Shown piece by piece: positions 1-7,976 of a stretch of 64,000 bases of DNA. Position numbers and translations under genes: made by a program. The notes under the pieces are model-generated. The model had not been told where the DNA came from and made no database searches. It saw nothing but the letters and a program-made list of their open reading frames with translations. Location: positions 1,860,001 through 1,924,000 of the forward strand of contig NZ_CP139145.1 in assembly GCF_034048115.1 (NCBI RefSeq), read 5' to 3'. Numbering within the stretch: position 1 is the stretch's first letter; every line of letters begins with the position of its first letter. This DNA comes from Pseudarthrobacter sp. IC2-21 (GTDB lineage: Bacteria > Actinomycetota > Actinomycetes > Actinomycetales > Micrococcaceae).

Positions 1-553
1 GGTCCTGGCCGAGGAGCAGTTCGCGGACGAAGGGCCGGACCAGGGGGTTCCCGATTGCTGCGTGGTCGGCGGTGGCGGCGTTAGCGACGATGTCGGCTAT
101 GGCGGCCATGCCCTTTTCCCGGACGAGGGCGGCGCGTGCCCGGGTGGCGTCCTTCGCGGCCTGGGCCTGTTCCCGGAACGGGCCGAGCATGACGACTTCC
201 TGGACCAGGTCCGGGCGTGTCGAGGCCAGTTGCTGGACGATGAGGGTTCCCATCGAGTGTCCGACGAGGTGCGCCTGTCCGGCGGCTGTCTGGGATTCGA
301 TGACCAGCGCCAGTTCGGCGGTGAGGGATTCCAGGGTCAGTTCCCCGGCCCGGGGTGAGCGTCCGTGTCCGGTGAAGTCATAGCGGGTGACCCTGAACCG
401 TTCGGCCAGTGAGGCGACGAGGGGTTCGAAGAAGCTCGTGGTGCCGCCTAGGCCGTGGACCAGGACGACGTCGGGGCCGGAGCCGGTGGTTTCGACGAAG
501 AGCTGTTTCGTGCCGACCGTTGTCAGGCCGGGGGCGATGGTTGCGGTGTTCAT
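1..553 (-). CDS. alpha/beta hydrolase, C-terminus off the window
   Basis: The first 184 residues are present; the rest runs past the left edge. The reverse-strand translation shows the oxyanion-side motif VHGLGG near residue 32 and the nucleophile elbow GHSMG near residue 98, both typical of the alpha/beta hydrolase fold (3-oxoadipate enol-lactonase-like). The ATG overlaps the stop of the upstream FAA-hydrolase gene as ATGA, so the two are translationally coupled. Together they suggest hydrolysis of a ring-cleavage or acylpyruvate-type product. The substrate cannot be named from sequence. Confidence 0.85.
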   Translation of the reverse strand, partial: MNTATIAPGLTTVGTKQLFVETTGSGPDVVLVHGLGGTTSFFEPLVASLAERFRVTRYDFTGHGRSPRAGELTLESLTAELALVIESQTAAGQAHLVGHSMGTLIVQQLASTRPDLVQEVVMLGPFREQAQAAKDATRARAALVREKGMAAIADIVANAATADHAAIGNPLVRPFVRELLLGQD

Positions 554-1422
554 CGTCCTTCTCCGATCCGGTTTGTCAGGGTGCCGAGCTTGCTGATGCT
601 GATTTCGACGACGTCTCCGGTGGTCAGGAACCGGGGCGGGGTGAAGCCGATGCCCACCCCGACGGGGGTGCCGGTGGCGATGATGTCGCCGGGCTGGAGC
701 GTGATGCCGGCGCTGATGGTTTCGATGATGGTGGGGATGTCGAAGATCAGGTCGGCGGTAGTGGCCTTTTGCCGGGTTTCGCCGTTGACGGTGCAGAGCA
801 GGTCAAGCGGGCCGTCGCCGACCTCGTCGCGGGTGACAGCCCACGGACCCATTGGTGCGTGGGTGTCCAGGCTCTTGCCGAGGAACCACTGCTTGTGGTC
901 CTTCTGCAGGTCCCGGGCGGTGACGTCATTGATGATGGTGTAGCCCCAGACGTGGTCCAGTGCATCGGCCTGGCTGATGCCGCGGCCGCCCTTTCCGATG
1001 ATGACCCCGAGCTCGGCTTCGTAGTCGAGTTCGTTCGTCACACTCGTGTGCGGATCGATATCGGCGCCGGTGCCAATAACGGTGGAGGGCGCCTTGGTGA
1101 ACACGACCGGGTACTCGGGCTGCGCGGTGGCGCTGGCGGTGGCGTCGTACCCGGAGTTAGCGAATTCCTTGGCGTGCTCGACGTAGTTCCGTCCGACGCA
1201 GAAGATGTTGCGGCGGGGGAGAGGGATCGGGGCGAGCAGTTCAACGTCAGCGATGTTGATTGCCCGCCCGGTTGCCACGGCGAGCTGCGCCGCGGCCCCG
1301 TCCCAGTTCTCGATGAGTGACACCAGATCCTGCGAGCCGGGAACGGCGGTCACGGTCGAGGCGTCTTCGCTGAGGACGCCGGTCTGCTCGGTGCCTTGGT
1401 GGCGGAAAGTGACGAGCTTCAA
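550..1422 (-). CDS. fumarylacetoacetate hydrolase (FAA) family protein
   Basis: A 290-aa protein with an N-terminal small domain and a C-terminal FAH catalytic domain. Visible motifs are FCVGRNYVEHAKE, DYEAELGVIIGK (acidic metal ligands) and GDIIATGTPVGVG. The family cleaves or isomerises acylpyruvates and fumarylpyruvate-type ring-cleavage products with a divalent metal. I chose the TTG start at 1422 because AAGGGAG lies 6 bases upstream and the protein then begins MKLVTFRHQG, as in relatives; longer upstream frames cross the operator palindromes. It is coupled by ATGA to the hydrolase and lies downstream of a GntR gene, its probable regulator. Confidence 0.9.
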   Translation of the reverse strand: MKLVTFRHQGTEQTGVLSEDASTVTAVPGSQDLVSLIENWDGAAAQLAVATGRAINIADVELLAPIPLPRRNIFCVGRNYVEHAKEFANSGYDATASATAQPEYPVVFTKAPSTVIGTGADIDPHTSVTNELDYEAELGVIIGKGGRGISQADALDHVWGYTIINDVTARDLQKDHKQWFLGKSLDTHAPMGPWAVTRDEVGDGPLDLLCTVNGETRQKATTADLIFDIPTIIETISAGITLQPGDIIATGTPVGVGIGFTPPRFLTTGDVVEISISKLGTLTNRIGEGR

Positions 1423-1440
1423 AGTGATCTCCCTTGATCG

Positions 1441-1452
1441 ATTATCGATAAT
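1441..1452. promoter_or_regulatory. palindromic operator copy 1 (GntR/FCD candidate)
   Basis: The perfect 12-bp palindrome ATTATCGATAAT lies 18 bases upstream of the FAA-hydrolase TTG start. A second identical copy lies 55 bp away. Its position between the catabolic genes and the GntR/FCD regulator gene suggests that regulator binds here; the protein-site pairing is inferred. Confidence 0.6.
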
Positions 1453-1495
1453 TGATAAGGAAGACAATACACGAGGGTGACTCGCATCACAAGCG

Positions 1496-1507
1496 ATTAT
1501 CGATAAT
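1496..1507. promoter_or_regulatory. palindromic operator copy 2 (GntR/FCD candidate)
   Basis: Second exact ATTATCGATAAT, 55 bp from the first copy (about five helical turns), placing both on one DNA face. This would suit cooperative binding or looping by a dimeric GntR protein. Confidence 0.6.
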
Positions 1508-1554
1508 TCTTCGGAGGGCACTCGCTTACCGTGCCTGCCCACAAGGGGGAGGGC

Positions 1555-2196
1555 CTATTCCTGGGGGAGGATGGAGTACTCGTGTTGGTGCTCGATGACG
1601 AGCTTGGTGCAGAGGTCCGGGGTACCGTTCTCGAAGGCGTCCAGGATCGGGACATGGGCTTCGGCGGCGGCGTGCAGGTCTACGTGGCCGCGGACAACGG
1701 TGGCCATGGTCCGGGCTTCGACGTAGAGGGAGTCCCAGATTTCGAGCATGAGCCGGTTTCCGGTGGCTGCAACGACGGCGCGGTGAAAGGCCGTGCTGTA
1801 TTTTGCGATCCCGTGGGCGTCGTTCGCAGCGGCGGCTTCGCGCATGCCGGCCAGCGCCTCGCGCAGCGGGGTAGGGTCATCATGGAGCGCCGGATACGCG
1901 GCGGCGGCGGCGGTTCCCTCCAGGGCGAGGCGGACGAAATAGACTTCGGCCAAGTCGTCCTGGGACGCGGACCGGACAAAGGTTCCGCGGCGGGGAAGGT
2001 TTTCGACCAGCCGGGTGGAGGACAGTTCCCGCAGGGCTTCGCGGACCGGTGCCTGGCTGACGCCGAACTCCTTGGCGAGCTGGAGTTCCACCAGGCGTGT
2101 ACCGGGAGGGTAGGTGCCGTCAATGACCCGGTCCACGATGGTCCGTCTAACCTTTTCCGAGAGGCTCTCGTTCTCAAATGCTGCTGATACTGCCAT
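1555..2196 (-). CDS. GntR family (FadR/FCD subfamily) transcriptional regulator
   Basis: A 213-aa protein. Residues about 13-75 form the winged helix-turn-helix (LVELQLAKEFGVSQAPVREALREL followed by the PRRGTFV wing, written here only as a landmark). Residues about 80-205 form the all-helical FCD ligand domain with the metal/ligand residues of the AFHRAVV and HVPILDAF segments. FCD regulators usually repress catabolic genes for organic acids or aromatics and are released by the substrate. It lies upstream of, and in the same orientation as, the FAA-hydrolase/hydrolase pair and has an operator-like sequence just before its own start. Confidence 0.9.
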   Translation of the reverse strand: MAVSAAFENESLSEKVRRTIVDRVIDGTYPPGTRLVELQLAKEFGVSQAPVREALRELSSTRLVENLPRRGTFVRSASQDDLAEVYFVRLALEGTAAAAAYPALHDDPTPLREALAGMREAAAANDAHGIAKYSTAFHRAVVAATGNRLMLEIWDSLYVEARTMATVVRGHVDLHAAAEAHVPILDAFENGTPDLCTKLVIEHQHEYSILPQE

Positions 2197-2224
2197 AGTC
2201 CAAGTGTTCCACAGTGCTTTATAG

Positions 2225-2236
2225 ATACTCGATAAT
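2225..2236. promoter_or_regulatory. degenerate operator upstream of the GntR gene
   Basis: ATACTCGATAAT matches the ATTATCGATAAT palindrome at 10 of 12 positions, including the whole right half. It lies about 30 bases upstream of the regulator start, as expected for autoregulation. Confidence 0.4.
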
Positions 2237-2474
2237 TGTCAGTCGTGAGGACAAAGGAAGAGGACACCTGGCCGGCAGCTTCTGCCTGCTGTCCGGTCCG
2301 TTCGGATAGATCTTCGTTGACCAGATGCTCGATTAGCCGGGACTTGGGCTCCTTGGATTGGAAGCCCCGGGGAAGACTGCCATCTTGCCCAGTTTTCGGC
2401 AGGTTTAGGGGAGCCGCGCCCGATATGTGCGGGGCGCAGCAGGCTGTCGCAAAGTCTGGAATGGCGAATTCTGG

Positions 2475-2497
2475 GGGTGTGCACAATGTGCACACCC
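2475..2497. repeat. 23-bp perfect inverted repeat
   Basis: Arms GGGTGTGCACA and TGTGCACACCC flank a single central A. It has the size and symmetry of a strong repressor operator, but no gene starts within several hundred bases, so its target is unclear. Confidence 0.7.
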
Positions 2498-2587
2498 GGG
2501 GCTTCGGATCGGGTCGAACTGGTGGCGGATCGGGCTGGCTTGCCGAAGTTTCCGGGACTTCCTAGTGTTTCCAAGGGCTGGAATGCA

Positions 2588-2608
2588 GTTCGAGTCCCAA
2601 CTCGGGCA
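2588..2608 (+). repeat. tRNA-Leu 3-prime-end fragment, possible att site
   Basis: GTTCGAGT (T-loop) is followed by CCCAA (T-stem 3-prime half), CTCGGGC (acceptor strand) and discriminator A, as at the 3-prime end of actinobacterial tRNA-Leu. The 5-prime part of the tRNA is missing: the bases before it do not pair with CCCAA. Such fragments are left by integrases that insert at tRNA 3-prime ends. No integrase is visible here. Confidence 0.5.
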
Positions 2609-2613
2609 CGCAT

Positions 2614-2637
2614 AACCCCCTCCGTCAGGGGGTTTTT
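2614..2637 (+). terminator. rho-independent terminator after the tRNA fragment
   Basis: Stem CCCCCT/AGGGGG, loop CCGTC, extended by AA/TT pairs and followed by five T residues. It directly follows the tRNA fragment, as a native tRNA terminator would. Confidence 0.75.
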
Positions 2638-2645
2638 GCTTTAAT

Positions 2646-2731
2646 GTGTGGACATTGACCCTTCGCGGGTCCCTCTGGTCCCTCTGACGATGGCCGCAGT
2701 CTGTTCCCTGGCGCCGGGGTCAGGGTCCTGG
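2646..2731. repeat. diverged repeat, copy A
   Basis: Blocks shared with 10506-10611 occur in the same order: GTGTGGAC, CCTTCGC-GGT-CC, TGACG-TG-CCGC-GTCTGT, GGCGCCG and GGGT-AGGGTCCTGG. The copies differ by small indels and substitutions and neither is open for translation. Probably decayed copies of one element. Confidence 0.45.
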
Positions 2732-3194
2732 TGCTGTCCTCGATCGTCAAGGGTCCAATCAGTCCAGATGATGCTCGGAGACTGGGAAACCTAACGCTAT
2801 GCCCCGAAGCATTCCCCGGGAGCGGATTTCGGCATTTGCCTCCGGGCGAAAACATCCGATGCCGTTGGAAAACGTCCGTAAACGTTGGCCGCTAGGCCTC
2901 CTGGATGATGATTGGGTGGCACGTCTGACGGTTGCTTGTCTTGCGCGAGGCGAATGGTCCTCACGACCGGGATGCTGTTGCCGGCGGCGCATCAGCGGGA
3001 AACGCCGATCGGCGGTCCCCTAACATTCGGAATCATTGAAACGCGGCGGTCGTCAAGGTTGTCTCAAACCAGGGCGTCACACTGGGTCATGTGCGGGGTG
3101 TATCCAGTCGTCGGCCTTGCTATCGTCAAAGGATATTGCCGCCGCGTGGCCAGGTGGCTGACAACCCCCTTGCCGCCCTCGAAGAAGGACCTTC

Positions 3195-4016
3195 ATGAAG
3201 CACACGCGACTTTCCGTAATCGGCCTCATCGCAGCTGCGGGACTAGCGCTGTCCGGATGCGGGTCGGCGTCCACGGGTCCTTCGAGTTCCGCGCCGGCAG
3301 GCGGAACGGACACGTCTTTGAGCGACGTGAAGAGTGCAGGTGTGCTTAAGGTCGGCACGGAGGGCACTTACAAACCCTTCTCGTTCCACGCCAATGGCAG
3401 CGGGGACCTGACGGGGTACGACGTGGAGATCATCACGGCCGTCGCAGGCAAACTTGGCGTCAAGCCGTCGTTCCAGGAGACACAGTTTGACGCCATCTTT
3501 GCCGGGCTCGAAGCCAAGAGGTTCGACGTCGTCGCCAACCAGGTTTCGATCACGGACGAACGCAAGGCCAAGTACGATTTCTCCACCCCATATACGGTGA
3601 GCACGGGCGTAATCGTCACCAAGTCCGACAACAACAGCATCAATTCCTTCGATAGCCTCAAGGGCAAAACCACGGCCCAGTCGCTGACGAGCAACTGGTA
3701 CAAGCTTGCCCAGCAGAGTGGTGCCAACGTGCAGGCCGTTGAAGGCTGGGCGCAGGCGATCACGCTGCTCAAGCAGGGGCGCGTCGATGCGACCATCAAC
3801 GACAAGCTCACGTATTTGGACCAGCAGAAGACCTCGCACGATGACAGCATCAAGATTGCTGCCGAGACCACGGACAAGTCGCTGAGTGCCTTCGCGTTCC
3901 GCAAGGGCTCAACCACACTGACGGACGCTGTCAATAAGGCGTTGACCGACCTGCAGACCGATGGCACCCTGACAAAGATTTCGCAGAAGTACTTCGACGC
4001 CGACGTCACCAAGTAG
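3195..4016 (+). CDS. amino-acid ABC transporter substrate-binding lipoprotein
   Basis: A 273-aa periplasmic-binding-protein-family-3 protein. The signal peptide ends in the lipobox LSGC at residues 19-22, so Cys22 should be lipidated and anchor it to the outer face of the membrane. A Ser/Thr/Gly linker follows, then the bilobed domain (GVLKVGTEGTYKPFSF, GYDVEIITAVAGKLG, DATINDKLTYL). A GAAGAAGG ribosome site precedes the ATG. It heads a binding protein-permease-ATPase operon. The family binds polar or charged amino acids or cystine; the ligand is not determined. Confidence 0.93.
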   Translation: MKHTRLSVIGLIAAAGLALSGCGSASTGPSSSAPAGGTDTSLSDVKSAGVLKVGTEGTYKPFSFHANGSGDLTGYDVEIITAVAGKLGVKPSFQETQFDAIFAGLEAKRFDVVANQVSITDERKAKYDFSTPYTVSTGVIVTKSDNNSINSFDSLKGKTTAQSLTSNWYKLAQQSGANVQAVEGWAQAITLLKQGRVDATINDKLTYLDQQKTSHDDSIKIAAETTDKSLSAFAFRKGSTTLTDAVNKALTDLQTDGTLTKISQKYFDADVTK

Positions 4017-4052
4017 CGGGATGGTAGCCGTCGAAGAACGCTGCGCCAGACC

Positions 4053-4718
4053 ATGACGATCAACTGGGAGCTCGTCTGGGGTTCCTTGGGACCCATTCTG
4101 ACTGGCGCGATTACTGGCACGATTCCCGTGGCGCTGGCGTCGTTCGGCCTGGGCCTGCTGCTCGCCCTACTGGTGGCCCTGATGCGGCTAAGCCGCAATC
4201 CAGCCCTTTCCGCGATTGCGCGGATCTACATTTCCGTCATCCGCGGCACCCCTCTCTTGGTCCAGCTGTTTGTCATCTTCTATGGGCTGCCGTCGATTGG
4301 CATCACCATCAGTCCCTGGCCGAGCGCGATCATCGCTTTCTCACTGAACGTGGGCGGCTACGCCGCAGAGGTGATCCGCGCAGCCATTTTGTCCGTTCCC
4401 AAAGGACAGTGGGAGGCCGGACACACTATCGGCATGTCACGCCGCCAGTCGCTGGTGCGGATCATCCTGCCGCAGGCCGCGCGGGTGTCAGTCCCGCCCT
4501 TGTCCAACACCTTCATCAGCCTGGTTAAGGACACATCGTTGGCTTCGCTGATCCTCGTCACTGAACTGTTCCGCCAGGCACAGCAGGTTGCGGCTTTCAG
4601 TCAGGAATTCATGCTGCTGTATCTGGAAGCAGCCGTTATCTATTGGATAATCTGCCTGGTCCTCGCCGGCGGACAGTCTGTCCTCGAAAAGAGATTGGAC
4701 CGCTATGTCGCCCACTGA
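4053..4718 (+). CDS. amino-acid ABC transporter permease (HisM/GlnP type)
   Basis: A 221-aa membrane protein with about five transmembrane helices. The cytoplasmic EAA loop ([22 protein letters not shown] region, around residues 131-151) contacts the ATPase. The N-terminal part carries the usual [10 protein letters not shown] segment of polar amino-acid permeases. The gene starts 36 bases after the binding-protein gene and overlaps the ATPase gene by 14 bases, so all three are one operon. Only one permease is present, so it would act as a homodimer. Confidence 0.93.
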   Translation: MTINWELVWGSLGPILTGAITGTIPVALASFGLGLLLALLVALMRLSRNPALSAIARIYISVIRGTPLLVQLFVIFYGLPSIGITISPWPSAIIAFSLNVGGYAAEVIRAAILSVPKGQWEAGHTIGMSRRQSLVRIILPQAARVSVPPLSNTFISLVKDTSLASLILVTELFRQAQQVAAFSQEFMLLYLEAAVIYWIICLVLAGGQSVLEKRLDRYVAH

Positions 4719-5490
4719 GTCCAATCTCCCGGAAGCTGCCACCCTCCTGACTGTGCGTGGACTTCGCAAGGCATTTGGTCGACATGAGGTGCTCAAATCC
4801 ATCGACATGGACGTACGCCGGGGCGAAGTGGTCACGCTGATCGGGCCGTCCGGTTCGGGTAAGACGACGGTCCTCCGATGCCTAAACGGCCTGGAGGTTC
4901 CCGACGGCGGTATCGTCGAGTTCGCCAATGACCTCACAGTGGATTTTTCGTTGCCGGTGCCGAAGAAGCAGCTTTCCTCCATGAGGGACCGCAGCGCAAT
5001 GGTCTTCCAGCATTACAACCTGTTTCCGCACAAGACTGCCCTCGAAAACGTCATCGAGGGCCCGGTTCAGGTCCAGAAGCGCCCCAAGGCCGAAGCCATT
5101 GAAGAGGCCAGGGAACTGCTGGCCCGGGTCGGGCTGGCGGACAAGGAAGACAGCTATCCCTTCGAGCTGTCCGGCGGCCAGCAGCAGCGTGTCGGCATCG
5201 TACGTGCCCTTGCCCTGCGACCGCAGCTCCTCCTGTTTGACGAGCCGACGTCCGCGTTGGACCCAGAACTGGTCGGCGACGTCCTGACGGTCATCAAGGA
5301 GTTGGCGGACGAGGGCTGGACCATGGTGGTGGTCACTCACGAACTCGCCTTTGCTCGCGAGGTCGCTGACGAGGTGATCTTCATGGCCGATGGAGTGGTC
5401 GTCGAACGCGGTCACCCGGACACAGTGCTACGCGATCCACGGGAAGAGCGCACCCGCCAGTTCGTGGACCGGCTTCTGAATCCGTTCTAA
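4705..5490 (+). CDS. amino-acid ABC transporter ATP-binding protein (GlnQ type)
   Basis: A 261-aa ABC ATPase. Walker A GPSGSGKT at residues 47-54, signature LSGGQQQR, Walker [13 protein letters not shown] and the switch histidine in VVTHE are all present. It would power uptake with the two genes upstream. It is slightly longer than typical GlnQ (about 240 aa) because of an insertion around residues 75-92 seen in several actinobacterial homologues. Confidence 0.94.
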   Translation: MSPTESNLPEAATLLTVRGLRKAFGRHEVLKSIDMDVRRGEVVTLIGPSGSGKTTVLRCLNGLEVPDGGIVEFANDLTVDFSLPVPKKQLSSMRDRSAMVFQHYNLFPHKTALENVIEGPVQVQKRPKAEAIEEARELLARVGLADKEDSYPFELSGGQQQRVGIVRALALRPQLLLFDEPTSALDPELVGDVLTVIKELADEGWTMVVVTHELAFAREVADEVIFMADGVVVERGHPDTVLRDPREERTRQFVDRLLNPF

Positions 5491-5651
5491 CCACGGCGAT
5501 CGAGACCGTCCTGGACGTGGAGGGCAGCTCCTGTGCGCCCGGTGTCATCCGAGCGTTCGAGCAGGGTGACGTGGACACCGGTCCTGGAGAGCGCCGATGC
5601 AGTCAGGACCTCTGCGAGGGTCGCACCGACCACGGGGAGGCTGTGCAGACA
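5487..5651 (-). pseudogene. N-terminal remnant of a FAD-dependent monooxygenase
   Basis: The reverse strand encodes a stretch reading LPVVGATLAEVLTASALS followed by RTGVHVTLLERSDDTGRTGAALHV. This resembles the Rossmann FAD-binding start of aromatic-ring monooxygenases (usual form VVGGSLAGLLTALALSRAGVDVTVLER). The first and third glycines of the dinucleotide motif are altered, the frame is closed by stops on both sides after about 54 codons, and the 3-prime end overlaps the ABC ATPase stop. It is a fossil, not a working gene. The family assignment is from memory of the motif. Confidence 0.6.
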
Positions 5652-6115
5652 TCACGGCGCAGAATGGGTGGGCGGCGGGTCGGCGGCCGCAAGAAGCAAC
5701 AAAAGCACGAGAGCCACGAGAGCATGGCCGCGCATGCTTTATGGGCACCCTTGGCCTACTTAGCCTGCTATTCATTATCGACCCCCTATGGTGAAGCCCC
5801 CAATGATGAGCTGCAGCAAAGAACTCCTCACTATTGATTCGGGCACGGGAACCGTGGACGCTTTCGGCGAGGCCATGACCCGCCTGGGCACACAATACGC
5901 CCAGAACTAGCTCCGCCGCGGTGTCCGCGCCGTTTTCTTGCAGGCCGTAACGCACAGCCCGGCAGCCCATCGGTTGAGCTTTGGCGCGCCAACCGGGCGT
6001 CCCTGGCATCTATCACGACGGCAGCGAGGAGACGGCCATGGACGCGGGGGGACTATCCAGTGATCCTTACAGGCTGGCTCCACGGTGCGATCCGGCACTG
6101 TCCGCCCGGTCATTT
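5652..6115. other. degraded intergenic sequence
   Basis: No intact gene. The plus strand at about 5815-5910 reads as a coding-like tail (IDSGTGTVDAFGEAMTRL, ending in TAG at 5908) without a usable start, so it may be the 3-prime end of another lost gene that I cannot identify. Otherwise I see nothing. Confidence 0.4.
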
Positions 6116-7159
6116 CTATGGCTTCTTTAGGAGGCGTTCGACGCGGGGTTTGACCTCGGTTGCGAGCAGGGTCAGGGATTCGAGGAAGTGGTCGTGGGGG
6201 AGGCTTCCGATGTCCATTTGGAGGAAGTGGCGCATGTGGCCCATGTGGCCGTGCAGGTCAACGATGCGTTGGGCGATTTCGTCGGGGTCTCCGACGTAGT
6301 AGGCGCCGGGGAACTCGGCCTGTGCCAGGAACTGGCGCTTGTCCGGGGCGGGCCAGCCGCGGAGTTTGCCCATTTCGATGTTGAGGTTGTACCAGCCGGG
6401 GTAGAACCGCTCCAGGGCTTCCTTTTTGGTGGGGGCGATCAGGCCGAGGGTGGCTACGGAGACCTTGATGTCTTCGGCGGTGTGTCCGGCCTTCGCGGCA
6501 GAAGCCCGGTAGAGGTCTGCCAGGGGTGCGAACCGGGAGGGTGCCCCGCCGATGATGCCGTAGGAAATGGGCAGGCCGAGCTCCCCGGCGCGGACCGAGG
6601 ATGGTGCGCTGCCGCCGGTGGCCAGCCAGAGGGGCAGCCTGCCCTTGACCGGGCGCGGCACCACGGCAAGGTCATGGAGGGCTGGCCGGACCGTTCCGGA
6701 CCAGGTCACGCTCTCGGTCTTGCTGTTGTTGATGGTCATCAGCAGGTCGAGTTTTTCGGCGTAGAGCCGGTCGTAGTCCTTCAGGTCGTAGCCGAACAGC
6801 GGGAAGGTCTCGACGGAGGATCCGCGACCGGCGGTGATTTCCACCCGGCCGCCGCCGGAGACAGCGTCAGCGATGGCGAACTGCTGGAACACCCGGACCG
6901 GGTCATCGGTGCTGATGATGCTCGCGCCGCTGCCGAGCTTGATCCGCTTTGTGGCGGCCGCTGCTGCGGCGACCACGGTTCCCGGGGAGGAGGCGGGCAT
7001 GTCCAGGGTGTGGTGCTTGCCGATTCCGAAGTAGTCCAGCCCATTCCGGTCCGCGAGGACGATGGCCTCGTGGAGGTTGCGGATGGCTTCGGTGGTGGAC
7101 CGGAGGCTTCCGTTGGGGTTTCGCTGGGTGTCACCGAAGCTGTAGGCGCCGATTTCCAT
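6116..7159 (-). CDS. LLM class flavin-dependent oxidoreductase (luciferase-like)
   Basis: A 347-aa bacterial-luciferase-fold protein. Segments such as YFGIGKHHTLDMPASSPG, RIKLGSGASIISTDDPVRVFQQFA and GRVEITAGRGSSVETFPLFG are typical of group-1 FMN or F420 dependent monooxygenases/reductases. The ATG at 7159 has AGGAGAACC directly upstream. The adjacent gene in the same orientation encodes an F420:NADP-type oxidoreductase, which may supply reduced cofactor. Substrate unknown. Confidence 0.9.
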   Translation of the reverse strand: MEIGAYSFGDTQRNPNGSLRSTTEAIRNLHEAIVLADRNGLDYFGIGKHHTLDMPASSPGTVVAAAAAATKRIKLGSGASIISTDDPVRVFQQFAIADAVSGGGRVEITAGRGSSVETFPLFGYDLKDYDRLYAEKLDLLMTINNSKTESVTWSGTVRPALHDLAVVPRPVKGRLPLWLATGGSAPSSVRAGELGLPISYGIIGGAPSRFAPLADLYRASAAKAGHTAEDIKVSVATLGLIAPTKKEALERFYPGWYNLNIEMGKLRGWPAPDKRQFLAQAEFPGAYYVGDPDEIAQRIVDLHGHMGHMRHFLQMDIGSLPHDHFLESLTLLATEVKPRVERLLKKP

Positions 7160-7205
7160 GGTTCTCCTAGATGCAGTGCTGGGGCGGGTTTTGTTGGGGC
7201 CGGAG

Positions 7206-7880
7206 TCAGAGGCGGACGGGTTCACGGTCCGCGGACAGGATGGACCGCAGCTGTTCCGCGGTGTGGCTGCCGTTGAAGATCTCGGTGCCGGGTTGGAAGC
7301 TGCGGCCGGCCTCCAGCGGCCCCGCATCCACCGCGTCGTAACCGATCCGGTTAATGAATCGGCTGACCAGGTACTTCGCGCCTTGGTGATCACCGGCCAG
7401 GGCGAGGGCCCGCCGGCCTTCGGAACCGGGTTCCCGGCCGTCCACTTCGAGATCGTGGTAGCCGATGTGATTGAGAGTCTTCACAATGTTCGAGCCCGCC
7501 AGATAATCCTGGACGATTTCGCTGCTCGTCCGGTCATCGTTCTCGAAGTCGTCAATCTCGCCGTCCACCGGTGCCCAGTAGTTCATTGCCTCGATGACCG
7601 TCTTGCCGGCCAGGAGCGCAGGGTCGAGGGTGCGGTACTTATGCAGCGGCACCGCCACCACCACGATGTCGGCTTCGGCTGCCTCAGTGGCCGTGACGGC
7701 CACCGCTCCGGGGGTCATGATCTGCACCATGAGGGCGATGTCCTCGGCCGGCTTGGAGGTGGCGACCATAACGTCGTACCCGGCCTTGAGAGCCTGGCGT
7801 CCGACGGCGGTTCCCACCCTTCCGGCGCCGAGGATCCCGATGGTCCGGGGTTCTTCCGGGTGATTCTGCGGAGCGCTCAT
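7206..7880 (-). CDS. NADPH-dependent F420 reductase-like NAD(P)-binding protein
   Basis: A 224-aa protein of the NADP oxidoreductase coenzyme-F420-dependent family. The N-terminal Rossmann motif GILGAGRVGTAVG (about residues 14-26) is followed by VATSKP, and VVAVPLHKY and VIEAMNYW further on. These proteins transfer hydride between NADP(H) and F420 or a related substrate. The ATG at 7880 has GGAAGGA 9 bases upstream. It is divergent from a MarR gene 96 bases away, the likely regulator, and is probably co-transcribed with the LLM oxidoreductase (46-base gap). Confidence 0.87.
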   Translation of the reverse strand: MSAPQNHPEEPRTIGILGAGRVGTAVGRQALKAGYDVMVATSKPAEDIALMVQIMTPGAVAVTATEAAEADIVVVAVPLHKYRTLDPALLAGKTVIEAMNYWAPVDGEIDDFENDDRTSSEIVQDYLAGSNIVKTLNHIGYHDLEVDGREPGSEGRRALALAGDHQGAKYLVSRFINRIGYDAVDAGPLEAGRSFQPGTEIFNGSHTAEQLRSILSADREPVRL

Positions 7881-7899
7881 GCTGCCGGTCCTTCCGATA

Positions 7900-7951
7900 C
7901 CAAAGTATGTTGTGGGACAGACTATATATCCGGCAGAACATCTGCACAACT
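7900..7951 (-). promoter_or_regulatory. divergent promoter region with inverted GTTGTG/CACAAC arms
   Basis: On the minus strand, TTGTGC and TATAGT are separated by 17 bases, a plausible -35/-10 pair for the F420 reductase gene. The -35 lies in one arm of a GTTGTG...CACAAC inverted repeat that spans the promoter, a possible MarR-site arrangement. Confidence 0.35.
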
Positions 7952-7976
7952 TCACGGTTGACGGTAAGATGAGTCA

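Larger units (their letters stand above)
2237..3194. other. gene-free intergenic region
   Basis: About 950 bases with no convincing gene: the frames found are short, lack ribosome sites and match nothing I recognise. It holds a 23-bp palindrome (2475-2497), a tRNA 3-prime-end fragment (2588-2608), a rho-independent terminator (2614-2637) and a segment (2646-2731) that recurs in diverged form at 10506-10611. The pattern suits a decayed mobile-element boundary. Confidence 0.6.

Noticed and set aside
2520..2612. Intact tRNA gene ending at 2608
   Set aside because: The upstream bases do not form the D or anticodon arms and do not pair with the T-stem half CCCAA or acceptor CTCGGGC; only a 3-prime fragment is present.
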